A DNA stretch of 64,000 bases from Pseudovibrio sp. JCM 19062 (GTDB taxonomy: Bacteria; Pseudomonadota; Alphaproteobacteria; Rhizobiales; Stappiaceae): NCBI GenBank assembly GCA_001310715.1, contig BAXV01000002.1, positions 1-64,000 of the forward strand, given 5' to 3'. Numbering within the stretch: position 1 is the stretch's first letter; the number at the start of each line of letters is the position of its first letter. Under the pieces are notes generated by a model. It worked only from the letters and a program-made list of their open reading frames with translations, was not told the DNA's origin and made no database searches. The translations under genes were made by a program, and so were the position numbers. Shown piece after piece: positions 40,201 through 51,516 of this stretch.

Positions 40201-43200
40201 ATGGGTTCAGAGGCTATGCCGGAAATCATCCGCAACAAAATCAGAGATAATTACCTTCCTGACGAAAATCAGGTTGTTCAGGAGCTCATTTCCTCACTGC
40301 AAATGGATGAGGCAGCGCGCCAGCGTGCTTCTCAGAAAGCGGCGGAACTGATCTCGGATTTGCGTGTGAACACTTCTCCGACGATTATGGAAAGTTTTCT
40401 CGGCGAATATGGCCTCTCAACGCAGGAAGGCATCGCACTGATGTGCCTTGCAGAAGCTCTGCTTCGCGTGCCGGATGCCCAGACTATTGATGCTTTGATT
40501 GCAGACAAGATCACGCCAAGTGCCTGGGGAGAGCATTTGGGTCAGTCCTCGTCTTCGCTGATCAACGCATCCACATGGGCGCTTTTGTTGACAGGCAAGG
40601 TTCTTGCTCCGGATAATCAGGGCCTCATCGGCACCGTTCGTGGTGTGGTCAAGCGCCTTGGCGAGCCAATGGTTCGCACCGCTGTCGGGCAAGCCATGAA
40701 AGAGCTGGGCCGCCAGTTCGTTCTAGGCCGCACCATTCGCGAGGCCATGCGCAATGCACGGGCGGAAGAAGGCCAGGGCTTTACTTATTCCTACGACATG
40801 CTGGGTGAAGCTGCGCGCACGGACGCTGATGCGAAGCGCTATCACCTGTCCTACTCCAAGGCAATTACCGCGCTGGCAAGCAACTGCAACCATGAGAGCA
40901 TTCGCCAGAACCCGGGCATTTCCGTCAAACTCTCAGCGCTGCATCCACGTTACGAATTTGCAAAGCGCGAGCGGGTGATGAAGGAGCTGGTTCCACGCAC
41001 GCTCTCGCTTATCATGCTGGCGAAGTCCTCCAATATGGGCTTTAATATTGATGCAGAAGAAGCTGATCGTCTTGACCTTTCTCTCGACGTGATCGAAGCG
41101 CTGCTGGCTAATCCGGCAACTGAAGGCTGGGATGGCTTTGGCGTTGTTGTGCAGGCGTTCGGCCACGTGCCACTCATGTGATCGACTGGCTGTATGCAAC
41201 CGCTGAAAAGTATGACCGCAAGATCATGGTTCGCCTTGTGAAAGGGGCTTACTGGGACAGCGAGATCAAGCGCGCGCAAACGCTTGGCATTGAAGGCTAT
41301 CCGGTCTTCACCCGTAAGGTGTCCACCGACATTTCCTATGCGGCCTGTGCTGAAAAGCTGCTGAGCATGACCGACCGGATCTATCCGCAGTTTGCGACCC
41401 ACAATGCGCATAGTGTTGCAACTATTCTGGAACTGGCGAAGAACTTGCCGCTGAACTCCTATGAGTTCCAGCGTCTGCATGGCATGGGCGAAGCGCTGCA
41501 TGAGCGCACCATGAAGAAGCATGGTAGCAACTGCCGTATCTACGCTCCGGTTGGAGCGCACAAAGACCTGCTTGCCTATCTTGTTCGCCGCCTTCTGGAG
41601 AACGGCGCTAACAGCTCGTTTGTGCACCAGATCCGTGATGAAAACGTCACTCCCGAGGCAATTGCACAGGACCCGCTTGTTCATATCGAGAAGTATGGCG
41701 AGCACGTTGCCAACTCCAAGATCGCACTTCCACCTGAGCTTTATGGTGAAGGTCGCAAGAACGCTAAGGGCTGGGACCTGAGTGATCCACGTCAGGAAGC
41801 GGAATACGTCGCAAACCTGAAGACCTTTGCGACAACCACGTGGGACGGCCATCCGGTCATTGCAGCTTCCGTCAAGAACGCAAAAGCTGTGCCTGTTAAG
41901 AACCCGGCGGACCTGAGTGATATCGTCGGCAGAGTGGCAACGGCAACGCCTGAGCAAATTGAGGCGGCTTTGACAACTGCTCATCAAGGGTGCGCCGAGT
42001 GGGCGGAGAAGAGCGCTGAAGAGCGTGCGGTTATCCTGCGCAAAGCAGCGGATCTGTTTGAAGAGAACGCGCCCGAGATCTTTGCGCTGCTCACCCGTGA
42101 AGCTGGCAAGACCTATATGGATGCCATTAACGAGCTGCGAGAAGCCGTTGACTTTGCTCGCTATTACGCGAACGAGGCGATCCGTCTTGAAGAGCGTGAT
42201 GGTAAGTGCGCGCAGCGTGGTCCAATCACCTGTATCTCACCATGGAACTTCCCGCTGGCGATTTTTTTCCGGTCAGATCTTTGCAGCCCTTGCTGCGGGT
42301 AATCCAGTGCTTGCAAAGCCAGCCCCGCAGACGCCGCTGATTGCGACGTTCGCCGTTGGACTGATGCATAAAGCAGGCATTCCTGTTGAAGCCTTACAGC
42401 TACTGCCGGGTGCGGGTGAAGTTGGTGCTGCGCTGACCTCTGACAGCCGCGTGGCTGGTGTCTGCTTTACCGGTTCCACCGCAACGGCACAGAACATCAA
42501 CCGTGCGATGGCAAAAGCGCTTGCGCCAACTGCGCCGCTGATTGCGGAAACGGGTGGTCTGAACGCGATGATCGTGGACTCCACTGCCCTGCCAGAGCAG
42601 GCCGTTCGCGATATCATTGCATCCAGTTTCCAGAGTGCTGGTCAGCGCTGTTCTGCACTGCGTATGCTTTATGTTCAGGAAGACATCTTTGAAGATTTCA
42701 AAGACATGCTTCTGGGCGCAATGAAAGAGCTGGAACTAGGCAACCCTGCCGCCTTGTCGACTGATGTTGGTCCTGTAATTGATGCGGCGGCTCAAAAGAA
42801 GATTGAAGCACACTGCGAAAAATGGGCTGAGAAAGGCCGCGTTCTTAAGCAGTTGAAGGGATCAACCGACGGCTACTTCGTGGCACCAACTCTAATTAAG
42901 CTTGAAGGCATTGAGGAGCTCGAGGAAGAGATCTTTGGTCCTGTTCTGCACATTGCAACCTTCAAAGCGGATGAGATTGATCAAACCATCGATGCGATCA
43001 ATGCAAAAGGGTTTGGCCTGACATTTGGCTTGCACACCCGTGTTGATAGCCGTGTTCAGCACATTGTAGAGCGCGTGAAGGCGGGCAACCTTTATGTGAA
43101 CCGCAACCAGATTGGCGCGATTGTTGGGTCCCAGCCGTTTGGCGGTGAAGGCCTTTCCGGCACCGGTCCTAAAGCGGGTGGGCCTCACTATGTGGCGCGC

Positions 43201-43837
43201 TTCCGTCTTGCAGATACCTCTGCTGCTGAAAGTGTGACGCTAAGCCGAACAGTGAGTGCGGAGGATATCTTCAAAGCACGTGGTGCATTACGCGCCAGCG
43301 CTTGGGAGAAAAACTTTGGTCGTTACACCGAGCTGGCAACTCTGTTTGAGAAGGAAACAGGCCTGCTGAACCGCGTAGCGCGGACCATGCGCATGACATG
43401 CCTGGGCCGACCGGCGAATCCAACCGTCTGTATGCAGCACCGCGCGGCATTGTGCTCTGCCTTGGCCTGATGCAGAAAGCCTGACGCATCAGGTGGTTCT
43501 GGCTCTTGCGGCTGGCAACGGAGTGATTGCTGTTGGACAAGGCGCTGAGAAGCTGGCTATGAAGCTGCGCCGGCTGGCTGCTCCGATTGTTGCGCTGGAA
43601 GGTCATCTGGCGACTGGCGCTCTGAGAGAGCTTCAGGGTGTTGACGCAATTGCAGCTCACCACAGTGAGAAAGAGCTGAAAGAGATGAAGGCCGAGCTGG
43701 CGGAACGTGATGGTGCTTTGATGCAGCTGATCATGGAACGCAACCAGCCTGAGCGCTATCAGCTGGAGCGTCATTTGTGCATAGACACCACAGCCTCTGG
43801 CGGTAACGCGAGCCTGCTGGCAGCCACAGAAGACTAA
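40201..43837 (+). CDS. putA: Bifunctional proline dehydrogenase/P5C dehydrogenase PutA (four frameshifts)
   Basis: Oxidises proline to glutamate: FAD-dependent PRODH followed by NAD-dependent P5C dehydrogenase. Start ATG 40201 after GGGAGGA. The PRODH barrel has GISVKLSALHPRYE, MGFNIDAEEADRLD and VRLVKGAYWDSEIKRAQ. The aldehyde dehydrogenase half has AETGGLNAMIVD (general base) and SAGQRCSALR (nucleophile). No N-terminal ribbon-helix-helix, so it is not self-regulating. Frames break near 41175, 42267 (T7 run, should be T6), 43390 and 43470. About 1210 residues in all. Followed by a strong terminator. Confidence 0.95.
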
Positions 43838-43854
43838 ACTCTTCTAAAGACAAC

Positions 43855-43888
43855 AAAAAAGCCGCCTCGGATTGAGGCGGCTTTTCGT
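43855..43888. terminator. Bidirectional terminator between putA and the dehydratase gene
   Basis: AAAAAA, stem GCCGCCTC, loop GGAT plus T, GAGGCGGC, then TTTTCG. The A and T flanks allow use from both convergent genes. Confidence 0.92.
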
Positions 43889-43900
43889 TTCGCACGCACA

Positions 43901-45690
43901 TCAGTGACTGTGGCGTGGAAGACCTTTTGCGCAATGCGCTGGTATTTAACGGCTGGTTGAGCACCATTCCCTCGTCGAGCTGGTCAACAATACCGCGCTG
44001 GATCTCCTGCCAAGGGGTCTGGTGTGCAGGGAACTCGTAGCCGCCACTTTCCGCAAGCTCCTGCTTGCGTTTGGCCAGCTCCTCATCAGAGATCAGAATA
44101 TTTGCCTCGCCCTTTCTCAGATCAAGACGAACGATGTCTCCGTTTCTCAGCAGCGCCAGACCTCCCATGACGGCGGCCTCCGGGGATGCGTTGAGGATAG
44201 AGGGTGAACCGGAGGTGCCGGACTGCGACCGTCGCCAATGCATGGCAGCGCATCAATGCCTTGCTTCAAGAGTTCATCGGGCGGCTGCATGTTGACCACC
44301 TCGGCACTTCCCGGATAGCCAACAGGACCGGCTCCGCGAACAACGAGGATGGTGTTGGCATCAATGCCCAGTGCCTTGTTGTTGATGTTGTCATGATAAT
44401 CCTCAGGGCCATCAAACACCACCACCTTGCCTTCAAACGCTTCCGGATCATCTGGATCTGAAAGATAACGTTCTCTGAAATTCTTTGAAATCACAGATGT
44501 TTTCATGATTGCGGATCGGAAAAGATTGCCCTTGAGATTTATGAAGCCTGCATCGTGCAGCATTGGTTTGTCATAGGGTAGATCACGTCATAGTCTTTGA
44601 CGGAGCTCTCACTGTAGATTTCACCGGTGGTTTTACCTGAAACGGTGATTGCATCTTTGTGGATGTGGCCGTGCTTCATCAGCTCTGAAAAGATTGCCGG
44701 GATGCCGCCTGCGCGGTGGAACTCTTCTGAGAGGTAGGCACCTGCGGGTTGGACGTTGGCGAGCAGCGGGATTTTGTGGCCAAGGTTCTGCCAGTCGTCA
44801 TTGTTCAGTTCAACCCCGATATGGCGCGCGATTGCGTTGATATGTATGGGGGCATTGGTTGAGCCGCCAATGGCGGAATTCACAGCGATTGCGTTCTCGA
44901 AGGCCTTGCGTGTGAGGACATCTGATGGTTTCTGATCTTCACGCACCATCTGCACGATGCGCTTGCCGGTTTCAAAAGAGATCTGGCCGCGTTCACGATA
45001 GGGTGCGGGGATAGAGGCGCAGCCCGGCAAGCTCATGCCCAGAGCTTCTGCAAGCGAGTTCATGGTGGACGCCGTGCCCATGGTGTTGCAGTAGCCAACG
45101 GACGGTGCGGAGTCAGCGGCCATCTCCATGAACGCTTTGTAATTGATCTCTCCGGTCGCCAACATCTTGCGGGCTTTCCAGATAACTGTGCCGGAGCCCA
45201 CACGTTCGCCCTTATGGTAGCCGTTGAGCATGGGGCCGACGGTCAGGCAGATCGCGGGGATGTTGACGGTGGCGGCGGCCATCAACAGGGCTGGCGTGGT
45301 CTTGTCGCAACCGATGGTCAAAACAACACCATCAAGGGGATATCCGTAGAGCGTTTCGACGAGGCCCAGATAGGCAAGGTTGCGGTCAAGGGCAGCAGTT
45401 GGGCGCTTGCCGGTTTCCTGAATGGGATGGACAGGAAACTCGAAACAGATGCCGCCCATTTCGCGAATGCCTTCGCGGACCCGCTCTGCCAGCACCAGAT
45501 GATGGCGGTTGCACGGGGATAGGTCTGATCCTGTTTGGGCAATACCAATGATGGGTCGGCCTGACTGAAGCTCCTCACGCGTGATACCGTAGTTCAGATA
45601 ACGCTCCAGATAGAGTGCTGTCATTGCCGGGTTGTCAGTTGAGTCAAACCACTCTTGTGAGCGTAATCTTCTTTTGGGAGCTTCCATCAT
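43901..45690 (-). CDS. IlvD/Edd-family sugar-acid dehydratase (xylonate/arabonate/galactonate type; frameshifted)
   Basis: Iron-sulfur dehydratase converting an aldonate to its 2-keto-3-deoxy derivative. It matches Caulobacter XylD and rhizobial arabonate dehydratase rather than valine-pathway Ilv[39 protein letters not shown], cluster cysteines in [11 protein letters not shown] and [12 protein letters not shown]. Later blocks read [18 protein letters not shown] and [18 protein letters not shown]. Frames change near 44550, 44225 and 43940; the restored C-terminus ends LPRHSH at 43901. The ATG at 45690 overlaps the beta-galactosidase stop (ATGA). Galactonate is the most consistent substrate given the operon. 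Confidence 0.88.
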
Positions 45691-47686
45691 TCCTCGTCAG
45701 TTCTTTCCCGCACCAGAGCCACCCCTGCTGGTGGTAGCTCCAGTCCATCCAACTCCGCTGCATCGGCGAGACCCAGCGCTTTCAGATTCATCATATTTTT
45801 CGAATAGTTATAGTAGAAGGTGCCAATCGAAGTTTTGCTTCTTCGCAATCCTTCTGGCAAGTCCACCGCGTCAATATTAGCAGCCTTGAACACTTCATCC
45901 AGTATGGCGCTCATCAAGGTCGGGTCAGCCCAGGCTGTTGCGTAGAACCTGTTCTTTTCACCAATGAAGATCGGGTTGGCATTGGTGTCTTCAAACAGGG
46001 TTGACAGGCCGGTCGAGACCTCTTCCTGCCAGATGTAGGCTTTGCCGCGTTCCTTGCCTTCCAGATCCAGAACCGTTGCTGCAAATTCCTTCGGGCTGGT
46101 ACTGATGCGCAGAACCTCAACTTGTTCAAAGGGTTTTGGAAGGCTCAGGGACTTCTGGGAGATTTGGAAGTTCTTATCTTTTTGCGCCAGTCGTGGGCCG
46201 CCGAGGATGACGCCGCCGTATTCTACATAGGCTGCAAGGTTGTCGGAGAGGGCTTCCGTTATTGCAAAGAGTGCGGGGATAATGACCAGCTTGTAGGAGG
46301 ATAAGTCCTGTGAGGCTGGTCTGATGATTTCCACGTCAATGCCTTTTTGTCTCAGTGCTCGGTAGTGGGCAAGGACGAGGCGGAAGTAGTCAAAGTCTTG
46401 GGATTGTGCTTGCGTTTCGTGTGCCCAGTGGCTTTCGTAATCTACGACCAGCGCAACAGGTGCTTCAGATGGTGTGAACGCGCCCAGCTCTTCGATTTCA
46501 CGCGCGACTTGTGCGACTTCCACATAGGCCTGTGCTGCTTCGTTGTTGGTCTGCTTGAGGCCTGCATGCATCTGTTCTTGAGCAAACGGGGCCTGACGCC
46601 AGCGGAAATAGCTTGTAGTTTCAGCACCATGGGCGAAAGCTTCCCAACTCCAGAGGCGCACCATGCCTTTCAACGGCACCGGGTTATAGGCGGCCCAATT
46701 GCTGGGGCCGGGTTGTAGCTCCATGACCCAGAAACGACCGTGCCCCGCTTGGCGATAGAGGTCGTGATGGAAGCCCTGATAATCTGGGTCGCCCTGCTGG
46801 AAGAAGTCTTCCCAGTAGCCTTCCGGCGTGCCGAGAGGGTTTTCCATCTGATATTCACTATGGAACCCAAGGGGATAGCAATCCCAGCTGGCAATATCGA
46901 GCTGGTCTGCGACCTTGTAGTGATCAAAGGAGAAACTGTTGCCCATGAAGTTATGGATAATCGGGCGACCGGGGGAGAGTTTGCGCAGGATATCGACCTG
47001 CTCGCCGTTGAACTCGAAAACTTGATCAGAAGAAAACCTTTTGAAATCAAGTAGGTGAGATGGGTTACTCTGCGCCACTGTCAGATTTGGCAGATCGACC
47101 TGCTCGAAGCTGTTGTATTCCATTGACCAGAACACATTGCCCCAAGCGACGTTCAACGCTTTGATATTGCCGTACTTTTGCGCGAGCCAAAGCTGAAAGG
47201 CCTTGTGAGTGGAGGCAGACCATGAGCGCACGGTGTCGTGGCCGCCGTACTCGTTGTCTGTTTGCCATGCCACGATGGAGGGGTGATTACCGAAGCGCTC
47301 GGCGAGCATTTCTGTAATCCGGCGCGATTCCCAGCGGAAGCTTCGTGGGAGAAGCAGTAGTGGCGGCGGCTTCCGAAGTTGCGGGGGTGTCCGTTCTCGT
47401 CGACGGCGAGCATGTCTGGGTGCTTATCCACCATCCAGCGTGGCGGGGCTGCGGTTGGGGTGCACATAATGATCTTGAGGCCTGCACTTGCGAGAACCTC
47501 AACTGCGCTGTCCAACCAATCCCAAGAATAGTGACCGGGTTCCGGCTCGATGCGGGACCATGCAAATTCAGCGATACGCACATAGGTGATGCCCAACTCG
47601 GCCATCTCTTCGGCATCTTGTTGCCAAAGGTCCTCTGACCAGTGTTCAGGGTAGTAGCAGATACCTAAGTGTTTCTTATCGCTCAT
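45687..47686 (-). CDS. GH42 beta-galactosidase (one frameshift)
   Basis: Intracellular retaining beta-galactosidase. ATG 47686 ([16 protein letters not shown]). The GH42 acid/base is the Glu in [10 protein letters not shown] and the nucleophile is the Glu in [12 protein letters not shown]. Domain order fits the family: TIM barrel to about residue 370, then a trimerisation domain ([16 protein letters not shown]) and a small C-terminal beta domain. Frameshift near 47340 between [10 protein letters not shown] and [15 protein letters not shown]. No signal peptide, so it needs imported oligosaccharide. Four bases separate it from the SMP-30 stop. Confidence 0.93.
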
Positions 47687-47690
47687 GAGA

Positions 47691-48562
47691 TCACATTTGC
47701 AGTTCAGGGTCCGGCAGGCCCGGAGTGTCAATGGGAAACGCAAAGACCGAACCTGCGAGTGGCTCTTTTGCGAGTTGATGCTCGCTTAAATGTTCGCGAG
47801 CCGTGGTAACAAACAGGGTCTTGTTATCCGCCCCACCAAATGCGGGGCACGTTGGTTGGCTTGCGTCGATCTCAACAATGCGATCCACTGTTCCGTCAGG
47901 TTTATAACGAACAATCCTGTGTCCGCCCCACTGAGCGTTCCAGAGATATCCCTCCGCATCAACTACGGAACCGTCGGGGCCAAATCCTGTCCCGGAGATA
48001 TCGACAAATATCTCCGCCGGCCCTTCTGGCAGGCCAGTTTGTGCATTTAGTGGCCATTTTATGATCTGGGATGTTACCGTATCTGAAAAGTATGCTGTGC
48101 TGCCATCTGGCGAGAAACAAAGGGAATTCGGGATTGTGATATCACTTGCGACCGTCACCAATTCCCCTTTGAAGAACCGGTAAAGACTGCCTGCACCTTT
48201 TTCTGCCTTATAGCCCATGGAGGAAATCCAGAATCCGCCGGAGCGGTCGGTGCGGGCGTCGTTGGAGCGGGTGACGGGGTTTTGGTCCTCAACGGGGAGG
48301 ATAAGTTCTTTGCTGTGAAATTCCGGTGACCAGCGATACAGTCCTGTTGCAGCGGATAACATGAAGTCATCGCTGTCAGGTATGCGGGCGAAGGCGGAGA
48401 CTGGTTCGTCGAACTTCCACGTCTCAACATCTCCGGTTATGCTCTTTTTCAGCACCAGACTATTGTTGATGTCTGTCCAGAAGAGTGCCTCATGGCGGGC
48501 GCTCCACAACGGCCCCTCGCCCAGCTCACATTCTGTATTTGCGAACACATAGGCTCACTCAT
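47691..48562 (-). CDS. SMP-30/gluconolactonase-family lactonase
   Basis: Six-bladed beta-propeller lactonase hydrolysing sugar lactones to aldonates. Metal ligands: Glu in CELGEGPLW, Asn in [18 protein letters not shown], and Asn/Asp in [21 protein letters not shown] at 48562 (MSEPM) overlaps the previous stop as ATGA; one base seems missing before [10 protein letters not shown], otherwise a GTG at 48548 would be needed. It supplies the lactone-hydrolysis step of the galactose route. Confidence 0.9.
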
Positions 48563-49473
48563 GCTTTTTCTCCCGGTTTGATCGCATCGTATGCGGCGGT
48601 TATTTTCTTTGCGTTTTCAGCTGTCTGCGCAGCGCTGAAGCCCGGTTTATAGAGGTTGCTGGCCATGCCGAAGCCCTGACAGCCCACATTTGCATAGTCG
48701 GCAAAGTCAGCTGGTCCAACACCACCCACTGCATATAGGAGCATCTCTTTGGGCAGTACAGCACGCATGGCCTCAATCCCCTTTATGCCCACCTGAAAGG
48801 CCGGAAAAATCTTGAGTGCATCGGCTCCTGCTTTGAGTGCTGCAAAGCACTCTGTCGGGGTGATAACTCCCGGATAGGACTTCATGCCTTCTGCTTTGGT
48901 GGTGCGGATAACCTCTTCATCGCAGTTGGGGGAGACGATGAAGGTTCCGCCTGCAGCACGGACCTGCCTGACCTGCCCTGCGGTGAGAACTGTCCCTGCG
49001 CCGGTGGCGGGTAACTCCTCCAAGATGCCAAGCAGCAGTGTTTCTTCACCGCGCATAACATCCGGGTGCTGCTCTGATTTCTGGCAGAGACCGGGCACTA
49101 TGAACGGCTGGATGCGGGGATTGTGTCGCTGCGGGACAACCAGATGCTTGTGCAGATCTGTCAGTTTGGTGGGAACGGGGACATATTCTGCCTCTTGCCA
49201 GCCCTGACGGCTGCCAGCCATGCCACAAATGAACACTTGCGTTGGTTTTGCGTCGGTTTGTAGCCAGTCGCCAATCAGATTCAGCAAAACACCTTCAAAT
49301 TCAGCAGGTTGAAGCGACCCCGCACCTTGCGCTGATTTTGCGTTGTTTTGCACGCATAGGTTTTCGTCAATCAGCCATGCGCGAAGACTGGATGTGCCCC
49401 AGTCAACAGCGACCCAGCTGTCTGCCGAGTTGATCTGGCGGAGGTCATTTTCTAGCGCGGTGTGTTGGTGCAT
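48559..49473 (-). CDS. Chimeric DgoK/DgoA gene: truncated KDGal kinase joined to truncated KDPGal aldolase
   Basis: One uninterrupted 304-residue frame holds two partial enzymes. Residues 1-149 are the N-terminal half of 2-dehydro-3-deoxygalactonokinase (WVAVDWGTSSLRAWLID, GMAGSRQGW, VMRGEETLLLG); its C-terminal lobe is absent. Residues ~155-304 are the C-terminal two-thirds of 2-dehydro-3-deoxy-6-phosphogalactonate aldolase (GAGTVLTAGQV, IVSPNCDEEVI, Schiff-base Lys in DALKIFPAF, AVGGVGPADFADY). The aldolase N-terminus with the conserved Glu/Arg (IEVPLNS-type) region is missing. A full pair would need ~500 residues. An in-frame deletion of roughly 600 bp is the simplest reading; both activities are probably lost. 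First gene of the operon. Confidence 0.85.
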   Translation of the reverse strand: MHQHTALENDLRQINSADSWVAVDWGTSSLRAWLIDENLCVQNNAKSAQGAGSLQPAEFEGVLLNLIGDWLQTDAKPTQVFICGMAGSRQGWQEAEYVPVPTKLTDLHKHLVVPQRHNPRIQPFIVPGLCQKSEQHPDVMRGEETLLLGILEELPATGAGTVLTAGQVRQVRAAGGTFIVSPNCDEEVIRTTKAEGMKSYPGVITPTECFAALKAGADALKIFPAFQVGIKGIEAMRAVLPKEMLLYAVGGVGPADFADYANVGCQGFGMASNLYKPGFSAAQTAENAKKITAAYDAIKPGEKA

Positions 49474-49770
49474 TTATTCCCCCTGTTTCCTTTGTTGTTA
49501 TGATCAGGTCTCGTGGAGTGTGGGGATCAGATCACCATCAACATGCGGGGGACATCAAATCGTAGATTCCGGCGTCGATGCGCGTGCAATTGCCTTCGTT
49601 AAAACCCAAAAGCTCAACCTCCCAGTGTCGCCAGAGAAGTTCCATTTAATGGAACTTTGTTTTGATTATTGAAATAGTTACGTGCGCATGCATAATTGTC
49701 AAGCGAGGGCAGAAGGACACGGTCTGCATGAAGAATACAAACCCGCGAGCGAATATGGAAGCAACTGGAC
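49474..49770. promoter_or_regulatory. Divergent promoter region of the sugar-acid operon and iclR
   Basis: 297 bases between the dgoK/dgoA fusion and the IclR gene. It contains the perfect palindrome at 49637-49657; no gene seen. Confidence 0.6.
49637..49657. promoter_or_regulatory. Putative IclR-family operator
   Basis: Perfect inverted repeat AAGTTCCAT - TTA - ATGGAACTT, nine-base arms. Size and the TTCCAT/ATGGAA core fit IclR-family sites. It is placed between the divergent operon and iclR, 164 bp from the operon start and 114 bp from iclR. Confidence 0.65.
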
Positions 49771-50577
49771 ATGGGTGCAGAAACCGTGAGAACCGCTGAG
49801 GCAAGTGAGCCAGACCTCTCCAGTCCTATCTCCAAGGCGCTGGTGGTGCTGGATGCGGTTGCGCTGGCAGAATCACCTCCCCGGTTCGTGGATTTGCTAA
49901 ATGCCTTGCCGCTGAGCCGAGCCACCTTGCACCGACAGTTACGGCAGCTGACACGTGAAGGTATGCTGGCTTATGACGATGTGCGCCAGACCTACAGCAT
50001 GGGTATGCGGGTTTTGAAACTGGCGCATTCTACCTGGAGCCGGGCAAGTCTTGCCAGCGTTGCGCGGAATGCATTGGACAAGCTGAGCACCGAATTTGAA
50101 GAGACCATTCATCTTGCGGTGCTGGACAACAATCAGGTGCTTTACGTGGACAAACGGTTGCCGCCGCGCAGTGTTTCCATGTTCTCCAGTCCCGGAAAGA
50201 TTGGCCCTGCCTATTGCACCGGCGTAGGCAAAGCGATGCTCTCTACCCTGCCTGAGGCACGGCTTGCGGAGGCGATCAAGGCGCAGTCCTTCCAGCGCCA
50301 TACGGATAAGACGCTGGTGAATGAGCTGAGGCTTCGTGATGATCTGGCACGTATTCGCGAGCGTGGGCATGCGTTTGATGATGAGGAACACGAGGACACC
50401 ATCATCTGCGTGGCCCTGCCGATCCTGAACAAGCGCGGGGAACCGATCGGCGCACTTTCGGTGACCAGCACGACCTATGTGACGACACTGGAAAAAATGG
50501 CAGAGACGTATTTGCTTGCCATGACAGAAGCGGTTCAGGAGATCTCAGAGAACGCCCAGATTGCTCTGGGGGTTTGA
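49771..50577 (+). CDS. IclR-family regulator
   Basis: 268-residue regulator with an N-terminal winged helix (RFVDLLNALPLSRATLHRQL) and an IclR effector domain (ETIHLAVLDNNQVLYVDKR, YCTGVGKAMLSTL and EEHEDTIICVALPI). Frame intact. It is divergent from the dgo/SMP/GH42/IlvD operon and almost certainly represses it, probably responding to a 2-keto-3-deoxy acid as do relatives such as KdgR. Confidence 0.92.
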   Translation: MGAETVRTAEASEPDLSSPISKALVVLDAVALAESPPRFVDLLNALPLSRATLHRQLRQLTREGMLAYDDVRQTYSMGMRVLKLAHSTWSRASLASVARNALDKLSTEFEETIHLAVLDNNQVLYVDKRLPPRSVSMFSSPGKIGPAYCTGVGKAMLSTLPEARLAEAIKAQSFQRHTDKTLVNELRLRDDLARIRERGHAFDDEEHEDTIICVALPILNKRGEPIGALSVTSTTYVTTLEKMAETYLLAMTEAVQEISENAQIALGV

Positions 50578-50713
50578 TTGGTTCGGGACAAACCGGTCCT
50601 TCCCTGCACTGCGAAAACCCAGATTAGCAGAAGACCATTGCTGACGCGGTCAGACCAAAAGGACGAGCAGTACTGCTGGTGCTTTGCGGGGTCTGCTAGA
50701 CCCCGCGTCGCGA

Positions 50714-51516
50714 TTACGCCGTCCCTTTGGAAACGTAAGACACTGAAGCAGATTCCACTTGGAAGTTCCATTGCTGCCCTGGTGCGCCTGAAGGTTGCAA
50801 GGCAGCATCATAGGCCCAAATCCAGCCATTCGCACTTGGAGCCAGAAGTTGAAAGTAAGGCTCATGTCGGATTGCGGTGCATGGATGGATGTTCGAACGA
50901 CTTGCAGATCTACAAGCCAAGTGATGCCATTTGGTGACCAGATAATCGACAGATCAACCGGCTTGTTGAACACTTGGGGGATGGTATTTTGCTCAGCTGT
51001 GCCTTGGCTACTGTCGAAGAAAACGTTTGTGTTGATTTGAGGCTGAGAGTCGTTCCAGTATTTTGAGATCAGCTCAAAATCTATTTCGTCTCTCTGATCA
51101 GCGCTCTGGTTTATGAGGTTATAAGCAAACAAGGCAGCAACAGCGCCTTTCGGCATTGAGATCGGGCAAATGACTTTGGCGTGGAAGCCAACTTTTGCGT
51201 AGCTGTTGAGGCCCCATTTTTCGATTGTGTTGATCTGAGCGCCGAGCAGGCTTGTATGGCTCGTGTCACGCGGGTTGTAAGTGCTAAGCCTCAACTGGGC
51301 ACGGCCATTTTCGACCGGTGTGCACCCAACTGGACTGCCGAAATCAGTCGGGTTTCGTAGTGTCGTACGTCCTAGAATGAGGGATTATACCTACGATGCC
51401 AAATAGGGCTTGTCCAGACTGAACGATCCACGTCCGGACCATCGGTGAAAACAAACTTTTTTTACAGTCCACGGTCCAGGCTCGATAGTTTCAAGGAAAT
51501 CAATTCTGGCATCCAT
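50714..51516 (-). CDS. GH16-family glucanase/galactanase-like protein (several frameshifts)
   Basis: Concanavalin-fold glycoside hydrolase. The GH16 catalytic motif is visible as DEIDFEL (nucleophile and acid/base Glu, with Asp between). Joining frames gives from about 51450 GPDVDRSVWTSPIWHRRYNP, then FGSPVGCTPVENGRAQLRLS, the core, and a C-terminus ANGWIWAYDAALQPSGAPG ending at 50714. Apparent start ATG 51516 (MDARIDFLETIEPGPW); no signal peptide visible, so the true N-terminus may be lost. Frame changes near 51460, 51390 and 50840. Convergent with iclR. Confidence 0.72.
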
